Part shown: in pieces, positions 8,091 to 16,462 of the stretch
How positions within the stretch are numbered: the stretch's first letter is position 1
Layout of the letters: every line of letters starts with the position of its first letter
Source: Bog-1181 sp964565765
GTDB taxonomy: Bacteria; Oederibacteriota; PGYV01; Palsa-1178
Direction of reading: 5' to 3'
Length of the DNA: 64,000 nucleotides
Assembly (NCBI GenBank): GCA_964565765.1
Contig: CAZMGF010000001.1
Span: 50,004-114,003 of the forward strand
Notes under the pieces: model-generated
What the model saw: only the letters and a program-made list of their open reading frames with translations
What the model was told of the DNA's origin: nothing
The model's database searches: none
Made by a program: the position numbers and the translations under genes

Positions 8091-10718
8091 ATGGCTCAGA
8101 CAAAGGATCTTAAGGCAAAAGTTCAGCAGCCGCAGCAGATTAAATCAAGCGGGAAATCACAGATTTACGATTTTGACCCTTCCACTTCCACTGCGGAGCT
8201 GATTTTTGAAAAAATGGAGACCAGCGACAAGGGGCTCTCCGACAAGGAAGCAAAAAAGAGGCTCGCTGATTACGGCTATAATGAGCCTCCCAGAAAAAAG
8301 GAAAAATCAATAGCCTTCCAGATATTATCCAAATTTTTTGAACCCCTCATAATAGTCCTTATGATAATAGGCGCGCTGTCGCTCTTTTTCGGCGACATTC
8401 CCAGCGCCGTGATAGTTTTTGCCCTTACCATCCTGAGCGTAGTCATGGGTTTTACCCAGGAATACCGCGCCTCCAAAGAGGTGGAAAAACTCATGGAAAT
8501 GGTAAAGACCACCACCACTGTTTACAGGAACGGCAAACCCAAGGAAATCAATATAAGGGAAATAATACCGGGAGACATCGTGGACCTTTACGCAGGCGAC
8601 ATGATACCCGCCGACCTGCGCATCATTTCATGCAAGGACCTCTTCATAAACCAGGCTACCCTTACGGGTGAGTCCATACCTGTTGAAAAAAACCCGAAAC
8701 CCAGCGAAAAAAAGACAACGGCAATATCGGATATGCCAAATATCGCGTTTATGGGCTCTTCTGTGGTTTCAGGCACAGGGCTCGGGGTTGCCGTAAAGAC
8801 AGGCGTTTATACCCAGTTCGGAGAGCTCTCAAAGCGTCTCTCCACAATGCAGGTGGAGACAAGTTTTGACAAAGGAGTAAGGGCCTTTACATACACGATG
8901 ATAAGGGTCATGGTTGTAATGGTCATTATAATATTCGCCATAAACTGGTTCTTCAAGCATAACCTTGTCGAGGCCCTGATGTTTTCACTGGCGGTCGCGG
9001 TCGGCCTGACGCCTGAGATGCTGCCTCTTATCAACACAATAACCCTTTCAATGGGCGCCTCACAGATGTCAAAAAAGAAAGTAATAGTAAAAAGGCTCAA
9101 TTCAATACAGAATTTCGGGGCCATGGATATTCTCTGCACTGATAAGACGGGGACGCTGACCATGGACAGGGTCGTCCTTGAAAAATACTGCGATGTAATG
9201 AGGCAGGAGGACAAGGAAGTCCTGAAGTTCGCCTGCGTAAACAGCTATTACCAGACGGGGCTGAAAAACATCCTGGACAGGGCCATTTTAAAATATATCA
9301 ACAAGCAGGAAGGGTTTGACATAACCAATTTCAAGAAAATAGACGAGATGCCCTTTGATTTTTCGCGCAGGATAATGTCTGTGGTTGTTGATATGGAAGG
9401 AAAGACAAGGCTAATTGCCAAGGGCGCGCCCGAGGAGATATTCAAGCGCTGTAAGCAATATGAGCTTGACGGCGAAAAAATAGACATGGAATATCTTGTG
9501 CTTGCCGACTTAAAGGAGGAATATGAGCGCCTCTCGGCAGACGGCTTCAGGGTGCTGGCCCTTGCTTACAGGGATTTTGAGGACAAAAAAACCGAGTTTA
9601 CACGCGATGATGAGAGCGACCTTATATTAAAGGGTTATGTAGCCTTCCTTGACCCGCCAAAAGCCACGGCAGAGCGCACAATAAAGGCCCTGAAAAAATA
9701 CGGCGTTTCAATGAAAGTTCTGACAGGGGACAACGACCTGGTCACGAAAAAGATATGCAGCGAGGTCGGCCTTGACGTTACCGGCATGATAACCGGTGAT
9801 ATGATGGAAAAAATGAGCGACGAGCAGATAAAGGCGGTAGTTGATAAGACCACTGTATTCGCAAGGCTCTCACCGGTACAGAAAGAAAAGGTAATACACG
9901 CCCTTCACAACAACGGCCACATAGTAGGGTTCATGGGCGACGGGATAAACGACGCGCTCGCCCTGAAGGCCGCGGATGTTGGCATATCAGTAAACAACGC
10001 AGTGGACATCGCGAAAGAATCAGCGGACATAATATTGCTTGAAAAAAGCCTCATGGTCCTCGAGGACGGCGTCATTGAGGGAAGAAAGACCTTCGGGAAT
10101 ATAACAAAGTATATAAAGATGGCGGCTTCGTCAAATTTCGGCAACATGATATCAATGACAGGCGCCAGCCTTTTCCTGCCTTTCCTGCCCATGACCCCGA
10201 TTCAGGTTCTTATGAATAATTTTTTATATGACCTTTCACAGACGGCAATTCCAACGGATGAGGTGGATGAGGAATATATAAAAATACCGCGGCCGTGGAA
10301 CGTGGCCTCGATACAGAAATTCATGTTTTTTATAGGGCCCATATCATCAATATTTGATTTTATGACATTTGCCGTTATGATATTTGTATTTAAATGCACC
10401 GGGCTCGGCGCGTCGCTGGATCTTTTCCATACTGGCTGGTTCGTTGAATCACTTGTCACACAGACAGTGGTAATTTATGTCATCCGCACCACCAAAATGC
10501 CGATAGCCCAGTCCAGCCCCAGCAAACTTCTCATTTTTACTTCGCTAGTGATAATCGCGATAGGGATAGCGCTGCCGTTTACTCCGGCGGCGCAGTGGTT
10601 CGGGTTTGTAAAGGTATCGGCAAAATATTTCCTGATACTTGAGGGAATGCTCGCGGCGTATGTTTTCCTTGTCTACCACGGACAGCAGTTTTTCATCAAA
10701 AAGTTCGGCACGGATTAA
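8091..10718 (+). CDS. mgtA: Magnesium-translocating P-type ATPase (MgtA/MgtB type)
   Basis: An 875-residue P3B-type ATPase that imports Mg2+ across the inner membrane. It has the actuator TGES (192-195), the phosphorylation motif CTDKTGT (D351), the nucleotide-binding and hinge motif GDGINDALALKAADVG, and ten expected membrane helices. The segment NNFLYDLSQTAIPTDEVD is diagnostic of Mg2+ transporters rather than Ca2+ pumps. The N-terminal 25 residues are polar, Lys/Gln-rich and dispensable-looking. The gene is monocistronic with a long leader, suggesting control by Mg2+. Confidence 0.94.
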   Translation: MAQTKDLKAKVQQPQQIKSSGKSQIYDFDPSTSTAELIFEKMETSDKGLSDKEAKKRLADYGYNEPPRKKEKSIAFQILSKFFEPLIIVLMIIGALSLFFGDIPSAVIVFALTILSVVMGFTQEYRASKEVEKLMEMVKTTTTVYRNGKPKEINIREIIPGDIVDLYAGDMIPADLRIISCKDLFINQATLTGESIPVEKNPKPSEKKTTAISDMPNIAFMGSSVVSGTGLGVAVKTGVYTQFGELSKRLSTMQVETSFDKGVRAFTYTMIRVMVVMVIIIFAINWFFKHNLVEALMFSLAVAVGLTPEMLPLINTITLSMGASQMSKKKVIVKRLNSIQNFGAMDILCTDKTGTLTMDRVVLEKYCDVMRQEDKEVLKFACVNSYYQTGLKNILDRAILKYINKQEGFDITNFKKIDEMPFDFSRRIMSVVVDMEGKTRLIAKGAPEEIFKRCKQYELDGEKIDMEYLVLADLKEEYERLSADGFRVLALAYRDFEDKKTEFTRDDESDLILKGYVAFLDPPKATAERTIKALKKYGVSMKVLTGDNDLVTKKICSEVGLDVTGMITGDMMEKMSDEQIKAVVDKTTVFARLSPVQKEKVIHALHNNGHIVGFMGDGINDALALKAADVGISVNNAVDIAKESADIILLEKSLMVLEDGVIEGRKTFGNITKYIKMAASSNFGNMISMTGASLFLPFLPMTPIQVLMNNFLYDLSQTAIPTDEVDEEYIKIPRPWNVASIQKFMFFIGPISSIFDFMTFAVMIFVFKCTGLGASLDLFHTGWFVESLVTQTVVIYVIRTTKMPIAQSSPSKLLIFTSLVIIAIGIALPFTPAAQWFGFVKVSAKYFLILEGMLAAYVFLVYHGQQFFIKKFGTD

Positions 10719-10738
10719 AAGCAACAGGCGCTTTTATG
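10717..10738 (+). terminator. Weak hairpin after mgtA
   Basis: AAAAGC and GCTTTT pair around a 7-nt loop and are followed by a short T-rich stretch. The stem is only 6 bp, so termination may be partial. Confidence 0.35.
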
Positions 10739-10774
10739 CTTGTAATCATATAACCTATATACTATTATATCCAC

Positions 10775-12502
10775 ATGCTTAAACTTATAAAACTGCTGAA
10801 ACCTTATACCGGGACTATAATCTTCATAGCCGTCTTGTTCCTTACCCAGGCAATGATAGATTTGTCGCTTCCCACATTCATGGCGGAAATCGTGGACCAC
10901 GGCATCGTCAAGGGCGATCTTCCTTATATATATAAGACGGGGTTCATTATGATATCCATCGCCCTGCTCGGGGTTCTCTGCGCCCTGACAGCGGGTTTTT
11001 TCTCCTCAAGGACCTCCCTTGGGTTTTCAATGAAATTAAGGAACATGATATTCACAAAAACCCAGGCTTTCTCCCTTAATGAATACGACAAAATCGGCTC
11101 TGCCTCGCTAATTACAAGGGCGACAAATGATGTGGCGCAGGTGCAGCAGGCACTAATTATAATGCTCTCCATGATGATGCGGGCGCCCCTTATGTGCGTC
11201 GGCGGCCTTATTATGGCCATATCCAGGGACAGGGAACTCTCCCTTGTCTTCGCGGTAGCTGTGCCGGCTCTCGGCCTGATTATATATTTTGTGCAAAAAA
11301 ACGCGATCCCCCTTTTTATAGCCATGCAGAAAAAACTGGACAGGCTCAACCTTGTTATAAGGGAAAAACTCACGGGCATAAGGGAAGTGCGCGCCTTTGA
11401 TATGATCGCGCATGAAGAGAAAAAATTTGACAAAGCCAACGCAGACCTAAACAGCACCGCGCTTTCGCTCGCCAATCTTATGGCTTTTATAATGCCCGCA
11501 ATGATGGCGGCCATGAACTTTACAATGATCGCAATTGTCTGGTTCGGCGGGCTGCGCCTTTCATCCGGTAAAATGCATTTCGGCGACATCCTGGCTTTCA
11601 TACAGTATGTAAATCTTATTTTATTCGCCCTTATGATGGTTTCTATGCTCTTCATTCTTATCCCGCGCGCCGAGGTTTCCGCGGGCCGCATCAATGAAAT
11701 CCTTGAAACGAAACCCACAATTGAGGATCCTGTAAACCCGGCAACGCCCTCCGGAAGAAAGGGATATATTGAATTTAAGAATGTATCCTTCACGTACAAG
11801 GGGGCGCGGCAGAAGGCTCTTAACGGTATTTCTTTTTCAGCCGGGCCTGGAGAAGTTACGGCAATAATCGGCGGAACAGGTTCGGGAAAATCAACCCTTG
11901 TTAATCTCATACCCCGTTTTTACGATGTTGAAGAGGGTGAAATACTTGTTGATTCTGTCGATGTAAGGGATTACCCGCAGGCAGCGCTCAGGCCGATAAT
12001 TGGTTATGTGGCGCAAAAAGCAATGCTTTTTACCGGCACAGTTGCCGACAATCTCAGGTTTGGAAATGAAAACGCGCCCATGGAAGATATTATAAAGGCG
12101 GCAAAAACAGCCCAGGCGCACTCTTTTATTGAGGCCATGCCTGAGGGATATAATTCTCTACTGGCCCAGGCCGGTAAAAACCTCTCAGGAGGGCAGAAAC
12201 AGCGCCTCTGTATAGCCCGGGCCATAGTGATAAAACCGGAAATATATATTTTTGACGACAGTTTCTCGGCCCTTGATTTCAGGACGGATGCAGACTTAAG
12301 AGCGGAGCTAAAAAAAGAACTCAAAGATTCCACTGTGATAATTGTGGCGCAGAGGGTGACCACAATAATGGACGCCGACAGGATAATAGTGCTTGACGAC
12401 GGCAAAGTCGCGGGAATGGGAAAGCATAAGGAACTTTTCGCGTCATGCGGGGTGTACCGCGAGATTGTACTTTCGCAGGTTTCGCCGGAGGAGGTCCAAT
12501 GA
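10775..12502 (+). CDS. ABC exporter half-transporter, degenerate-site subunit
   Basis: 575 residues: six membrane helices, then a nucleotide-binding domain with Walker A GGTGSGKST and signature LSGGQKQR. The Walker B region reads YIFDDSFSALD, with Asp in place of the catalytic Glu, and the H-loop reads VAQRVTT, with Gln in place of His. These changes mark the non-catalytic partner of heterodimeric exporters of the BmrC/YheI type. No good ribosome site precedes the ATG and an AT-rich box lies close by, so the message may be nearly leaderless. The stop overlaps the next gene's start (ATGA). Substrate unknown: lipid, drug or peptide. Confidence 0.92.
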   Translation: MLKLIKLLKPYTGTIIFIAVLFLTQAMIDLSLPTFMAEIVDHGIVKGDLPYIYKTGFIMISIALLGVLCALTAGFFSSRTSLGFSMKLRNMIFTKTQAFSLNEYDKIGSASLITRATNDVAQVQQALIIMLSMMMRAPLMCVGGLIMAISRDRELSLVFAVAVPALGLIIYFVQKNAIPLFIAMQKKLDRLNLVIREKLTGIREVRAFDMIAHEEKKFDKANADLNSTALSLANLMAFIMPAMMAAMNFTMIAIVWFGGLRLSSGKMHFGDILAFIQYVNLILFALMMVSMLFILIPRAEVSAGRINEILETKPTIEDPVNPATPSGRKGYIEFKNVSFTYKGARQKALNGISFSAGPGEVTAIIGGTGSGKSTLVNLIPRFYDVEEGEILVDSVDVRDYPQAALRPIIGYVAQKAMLFTGTVADNLRFGNENAPMEDIIKAAKTAQAHSFIEAMPEGYNSLLAQAGKNLSGGQKQRLCIARAIVIKPEIYIFDDSFSALDFRTDADLRAELKKELKDSTVIIVAQRVTTIMDADRIIVLDDGKVAGMGKHKELFASCGVYREIVLSQVSPEEVQ

Positions 12503-14388
12503 GCGCAAACGAAGAACGCGAACGGCAGCAGCCTCCACCCCAGATGCGCATGGGCGCGATGTTCGGCGGCGGCGGGCCAAGGGGCGGCGGCCATATGCGC
12601 GCTATAGGCAGGCCGGTAGAAAAGGCGAAAAATTTTAAGGGAACGGTAAAAAGGCTGGCGGCTTTTTTAAAACCATACACCATACCGCTGGCTTTAACTG
12701 CGCTGCTGATAGTTATTTCCAGCGTTATCGCGGCAGCGTCGCCGAAGATACTCGGCCTGGCAATTACCAGCATGTTCAAATCTTTCACGGCAAAAAGCGC
12801 GCCTGATTACGGCTACGTGCTGCGCATCCTGGGCGGGCTCGGGCTGCTTTACATTATAAGTTCTGTTATTACATATTTTACGCAGCGGACGCTTGCCAGG
12901 ACGGCGCAGAGGACCGCCTATACAATGCGCAGGCAGCTTGATGAAAAACTGTCGAAACTCCCCCTTAAATATTTTGACACCAAAACCCGCGGGGAAATAA
13001 TGAGCCGCGTGACAAACGACGTGGACAATATCAATAACGCCATGCAGCAGGGGATGTCACAGCTCATCGGCTCCGTAATAGGCATAATTGGCGCGGTTGT
13101 AATGATGCTTATAATAAGCCCGCTGCTCACCCTTATAACAATCATAACCCTGCCTTTATCCTTCGGTGTGACGATGTTTATAGCGAAAAATTCGCAGAAA
13201 TATTTCGCCGCACAGCAGAAATCGCTCGGCGAGCTTAACGGCCATATTGAGGAGATGTTCACGGGCCACAGGATAGTAAAGGCATTCGGATATGAGAAAA
13301 AATCCATAGAAAGGTTCGGCGAGATAAATACCAGGCTCTTTAATTCCGGCTGGAAGTCGCAGTTCATTTCCGGATTTATTTTTCCGGTCATGAATTTTAT
13401 CAACAACCTGGGCTATGTGGCGGTCTGCGTCGCCGGCGGCATATTTGTCGTGAAAAAGACTATAGAAATAGGGGATGTACAGGCGTTTATCCAGTACATA
13501 AGGATGTTCACCCAGCCCGTGGCCCAGTCGGCCAGCGTGATTAACATGCTCCAGTCGGCCGTGGCATCGGCCGAGAGGATATTTGAGGTGCTTGACGAAA
13601 CTGAGGAAACATCTGAAACAGAAGCTGCAGTTCCGGCCAAAAAAACAGAGGGCAGGGTCATATTTGATAATGTAAAGTTCGGTTACACTCCGGAAAAAAT
13701 ATTGTTTGAGTCCCTTTCACTTAATGTGGAGCCAGGGCATACAATCGCAATAGTAGGGCCGACGGGGGCCGGCAAGACAACCCTTGTAAATCTGCTGATG
13801 CGTTTTTATGAGATTACAGGCGGCGCCATAAGCGTGGACGGCGTTGACACGCGTAATTTAAAGCGGGGGAATTTAAGGCGCATGTTCGGCATGGTGCTTC
13901 AGGACACGTGGCTCTTCTCCGGGACAATACGGGATAACATAGCCTACGCCAGGCCCGGGGCCGCTGATGAGGAAATATTCAGGGCGGCAAAGGCGGCGCG
14001 CGCGGACCATTTCATAAACGCGCTCCCCGGCGGATATGCCACTGTATTAAACGAGGACGCCTCCAATATTTCACAGGGTGAAAAACAGCTTATAACAATA
14101 GCGCGGGCCGTTCTTGCGGACCCGTCAATGCTTATTCTGGACGAGGCCACTAGCAGCGTTGACACCAGGACAGAGGTACAGATACAGCACGCAATGAAGG
14201 AACTCATGAAAGAGAGAACCTCTTTTGTAATAGCGCACAGGCTTTCAACCATTAAGGACGCGGAGATGATACTTGTCATGAATGAAGGGGCGATAGTGGA
14301 GAAGGGGACGCACGAGGGGCTCATAAAAGCAGGCGGTTTCTATTCACAGCTTTACCGCGCGCAGTTCACAGCCGGAGAAACAGCTTAA
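12499..14388 (+). CDS. ABC exporter half-transporter, catalytic subunit
   Basis: 629 residues from the ATG that overlaps the preceding stop, with GGAGGTCC just upstream. A Gly/Pro/Met-rich N-terminal tail (residues 10-35) precedes six membrane helices. The nucleotide-binding domain has Walker A GPTGAGKTT, signature ISQGEKQL, intact Walker B LILDEATSSVD and H-loop AHRLSTI. With an intact Glu and His this is the catalytic partner of the upstream subunit (BmrD/YheH-like). Together they should form a membrane export pump with one degenerate and one active ATP site. Confidence 0.93.
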   Translation: MSANEERERQQPPPQMRMGAMFGGGGPRGGGHMRAIGRPVEKAKNFKGTVKRLAAFLKPYTIPLALTALLIVISSVIAAASPKILGLAITSMFKSFTAKSAPDYGYVLRILGGLGLLYIISSVITYFTQRTLARTAQRTAYTMRRQLDEKLSKLPLKYFDTKTRGEIMSRVTNDVDNINNAMQQGMSQLIGSVIGIIGAVVMMLIISPLLTLITIITLPLSFGVTMFIAKNSQKYFAAQQKSLGELNGHIEEMFTGHRIVKAFGYEKKSIERFGEINTRLFNSGWKSQFISGFIFPVMNFINNLGYVAVCVAGGIFVVKKTIEIGDVQAFIQYIRMFTQPVAQSASVINMLQSAVASAERIFEVLDETEETSETEAAVPAKKTEGRVIFDNVKFGYTPEKILFESLSLNVEPGHTIAIVGPTGAGKTTLVNLLMRFYEITGGAISVDGVDTRNLKRGNLRRMFGMVLQDTWLFSGTIRDNIAYARPGAADEEIFRAAKAARADHFINALPGGYATVLNEDASNISQGEKQLITIARAVLADPSMLILDEATSSVDTRTEVQIQHAMKELMKERTSFVIAHRLSTIKDAEMILVMNEGAIVEKGTHEGLIKAGGFYSQLYRAQFTAGETA

Positions 14389-14408
14389 AGGAACATTAAA
14401 AAAATTCC

Positions 14409-14437
14409 GTAGAGCCGCTGCTTTCTGCGGCTAAAAC
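14409..14437 (+). repeat. Hairpin repeat module R2, copy 1
   Basis: GTAGAGCCGCTGCTTTCTGC and the following 9 nt form a hairpin (AGCCGC/GCGGCT). Nearly identical copies occur at 35379-35407 and 38162-38190, each immediately before a terminal-inverted-repeat element. Confidence 0.85.
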
Positions 14438-14573
14438 ATGGTTTGCGGACATATGAGCCTTTTTTCGGGTAGCTGCGGCTAAATTTAAAAGATGGCCGCA
14501 GGGCCCTCCAAAAGTCTCATATGTCCGCAACCTGAAAATTTCCGTCCTCCAAAAAGTCCCTCTTGCCATATTT
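14438..14573 (+). repeat. Diverged inverted-repeat element after R2, copy 1
   Basis: Its right end (CGTCCTCCAAAAAGT, then TGCCATATTTTACGC) is clearly related to the right end of the element at 35408-35562. The interior differs and carries its own long hairpin: TGCGGACATATGAG (about 14445-14458) pairs perfectly with CTCATATGTCCGCA (about 14516-14529). Confidence 0.7.
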
Positions 14574-14586
14574 TACGCATTTTTTT

Positions 14587-14613
14587 GTAGGGGCGGCCTC
14601 ATATGGCCGCCCG
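14587..14613 (+). repeat. Hairpin repeat module R1, copy 1
   Basis: GTAGGGGCGGCCTCATATGG and the next 7 nt form a GGGCGGCC/GGCCGCCC hairpin. Related copies or halves lie at 31424, 35355, 38125 and 38356. Confidence 0.8.
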
Positions 14614-14630
14614 GCATGGATTTTTGTTTG

Positions 14631-14780
14631 ATATGGCAGGCGGGTATTTTTTTCGCCAATCGAGCAGCTCTTCGGCGGTGCAGGATGACACAGTAAAAGT
14701 TTTATTAAAGCTTCCCGCCCCTTAATTTACACATAAATGTATTATTTAACGATTGGTAAAAAAATCCCCGCCTGCCATAT
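14631..14780 (+). mobile_element. MITE-like element with terminal inverted repeats
   Basis: A 14-bp perfect terminal inverted repeat (ATATGGCAGGCGGG at 14631-14644; its complement at 14767-14780) extends imperfectly to about 31 nt, including a T7 run and CCAATCG. The element is about 150 bp with no coding capacity. The same ATGGCAGGCGG ends occur at 35408-35562 and 38191-38346. The rest of the 14389-14870 gap holds no gene. Confidence 0.8.
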
Positions 14781-14802
14781 TTTAACTAAACCATACATCT
14801 AT

Positions 14803-14831
14803 TTGCGCCTGCGTCTGTTTTCTGTTATAAT
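14803..14831 (+). promoter_or_regulatory. Sigma-70 promoter of the alpha/beta hydrolase gene
   Basis: TTGCGC-17-TATAAT predicts a transcript start near 14838. This excludes the upstream ATG at 14835 and supports the start at 14871. Confidence 0.6.
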
Positions 14832-14870
14832 CAAATGACGGTACAAAATAATTTTTTATCGGGGGCAAAG

Positions 14871-15677
14871 ATGCTTATATCAAAGGACTCAATCCACTTC
14901 AGGAAATGGCCCGTTAAAAATCCAAAAGCTGTCTTGCTTGCCGTTCACGGCATGGGGGCCCATTCACAGCGCTGGGAAGAGATGGCAAAATTCTTTAAGG
15001 CAAAAAAAGTGGCGGTTTACGCCATAGAACTGCGTGGCTACGGGGACCTGAGGCAGGTGCCGGGCCATGTTGAAAGTATGGATCTTTATATAAAGGATAT
15101 CGGCATCCTTAAAAATATCATTAAGAAGGAAAACCCTTCTTCTCCTGTATTTATCATCGGCGAATCAATGGGGGCCGTAATTTCACACATGACGGCGCAG
15201 GAATTTGACGGGGATTATAAAGGGTTGATAGAGGTCTCGCCTGTTTATCAGGACGTAATGGATATAAGCCTTGCAAAAAGAGGGGCAATAGCTTTTACTG
15301 CGATGTTTAATCCTTCAAAACCAATTGATATGCCCTTTACCGCTGAAATGATTTCCAGGGACCCGGTGGTGGTGAAAAAATTAAACAAGGACCCGCGTGA
15401 AATCAGGGTGGCCTCTGCAGGGCTGCTGCTTAACATCCTCATGTACCAGATAAAGATAGGCGCCGGGCTTGACAAATTGAAAACACCATCCCTCTTCCTT
15501 CTTGCTGGAAGCGACAAACTCGGGGATGTTAAGTTTACAATGAAAATGTTCGCTAAAATGAAAAACGACAAGGAAATGCGGGTTTATAAGGATTCTTTCC
15601 ACGCCCTCACCATAGACAAAAACAGGAAAGAGGTCTTTGGCGACCTTTTTTCATGGCTGATAAAAAAAATAAAATAG
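14871..15677 (+). CDS. Alpha/beta hydrolase, monoacylglycerol lipase-like
   Basis: 268 residues of the serine-aminopeptidase/lysophospholipase (Hydrolase_4) type. VLLAVHGMGAHSQRW forms the oxyanion region, GESMGA holds the nucleophile S99, a later Asp lies in AGSDKLGD, and the His in DSFHALT completes the triad. No signal peptide, so it is probably cytoplasmic or membrane-peripheral. The start has GGGGGC 6 nt upstream and agrees with the predicted promoter. It converges with the glycerol operon; a role in glyceride breakdown that feeds glycerol to those genes is possible but inferred. Confidence 0.85.
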   Translation: MLISKDSIHFRKWPVKNPKAVLLAVHGMGAHSQRWEEMAKFFKAKKVAVYAIELRGYGDLRQVPGHVESMDLYIKDIGILKNIIKKENPSSPVFIIGESMGAVISHMTAQEFDGDYKGLIEVSPVYQDVMDISLAKRGAIAFTAMFNPSKPIDMPFTAEMISRDPVVVKKLNKDPREIRVASAGLLLNILMYQIKIGAGLDKLKTPSLFLLAGSDKLGDVKFTMKMFAKMKNDKEMRVYKDSFHALTIDKNRKEVFGDLFSWLIKKIK

Positions 15678-15681
15678 TTTT

Positions 15682-16089
15682 CTATTTTTTCTTCTGCTGC
15701 TGTATTTTTTTTCTTATTTCCATGCGCTCAAAGACATCTTCTACTTTTTTCAGCAGCTTTGTCGGGGAGAAGGGCTTGGTTATGTAATCAAACCCGCCTA
15801 TCTTTAACCCCTCTTCCACATCGGCAAGCGCGGTCCTTGCGCTCAAAAAAATGACAGGCGGATGCGACGGCGGCCTTTTTGCGCGCAGCGCTTTTACCGC
15901 CTCAAAGCCGTCCATTTCCGGCATCATTACATCCATTATGACAAGGTCGGGTTCCTGCGCGTCTATTGCTTTTAGCGCCTCTTTTCCTGTTCTTGCCGTG
16001 ATTACCAGGTAAGTGTCGTCAAGCGTTTCCTTGACTGCCGCTAAAATGTTCGGTTCGTCATCCACTGCCAGAATCTTTTTTCTGTCCAT
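15682..16089 (-). CDS. Stand-alone receiver-domain protein (CheY-like)
   Basis: 135 residues: one receiver domain with acidic pocket D10/D11, phospho-acceptor D53 (IMDVMMPEMDG), and the conserved Ser and Lys (FLSA, YITKPF). It ends in a short charged, Gln/Lys-rich helix. There is no output domain. It starts 2 nt after the DUF1667 gene, so it appears to be the last gene of the glycerol operon. Its kinase partner and target are not visible here. Confidence 0.9.
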   Translation of the reverse strand: MDRKKILAVDDEPNILAAVKETLDDTYLVITARTGKEALKAIDAQEPDLVIMDVMMPEMDGFEAVKALRAKRPPSHPPVIFLSARTALADVEEGLKIGGFDYITKPFSPTKLLKKVEDVFERMEIRKKIQQQKKK

Positions 16090-16091
16090 CT

Positions 16092-16460
16092 TTAATTTCC
16101 TCCTTTGATTGACCTGCTTGCCAGAATGTTTATTCCGCTTCCAAGTATGTTTTCTGATATGACCTGATTTATGGCCACGGGAGCCTTTATCCTTACCGCG
16201 CGCAGCAGCCCTGCTATTTCCATTACCTTATCTTTCGGGACGGGCTTCTCGCTCCAGACCGGGCAGAGCGGAAGAGATCCTCCATCGACCGTTATTGTGG
16301 TGGTGATTGTGCGCCTTGGATCGGTAATCTCGTCTTTCGCGTAATCAAGCCCCAGCTTGCAGGAATTGCCTGTAATGCTTGTGATGGCGCCGTGGCCGTC
16401 AAGTGTGGTGGTCAGCTCACACCCCTGGGGGCAGCGGATGCATATAAATTTACGCTCCAT
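16092..16460 (-). CDS. DUF1667 protein, glycerol-3-phosphate dehydrogenase accessory
   Basis: 122 residues with the family pattern: CIRCPQGCEL near the N-terminus, a third cysteine site GNSCKLG and LPLCPVWSEKPVPKD in the middle. The cysteines probably bind metal or an Fe-S cluster. DUF1667 proteins are regularly encoded with the two flavoproteins found here. I chose the ATG at 16460, 2 nt after the flavoprotein stop with a GGCGGAAG purine run upstream, instead of a longer in-frame start inside that gene. Confidence 0.88.
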   Translation of the reverse strand: MERKFICIRCPQGCELTTTLDGHGAITSITGNSCKLGLDYAKDEITDPRRTITTTITVDGGSLPLCPVWSEKPVPKDKVMEIAGLLRAVRIKAPVAINQVISENILGSGINILASRSIKGGN

Positions 16461-16462
16461 TT

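Noticed and set aside
14835..14870. Upstream ATG for the alpha/beta hydrolase
   Set aside because: It lies at or before the predicted transcript start and has no ribosome site, while GGGGGC precedes the ATG at 14871.
15664..15690. Bidirectional terminator between the hydrolase and receiver genes
   Set aside because: AAAATAG/CTATTTT pairs, but the stem is AT-only and overlaps coding ends; too weak to call.
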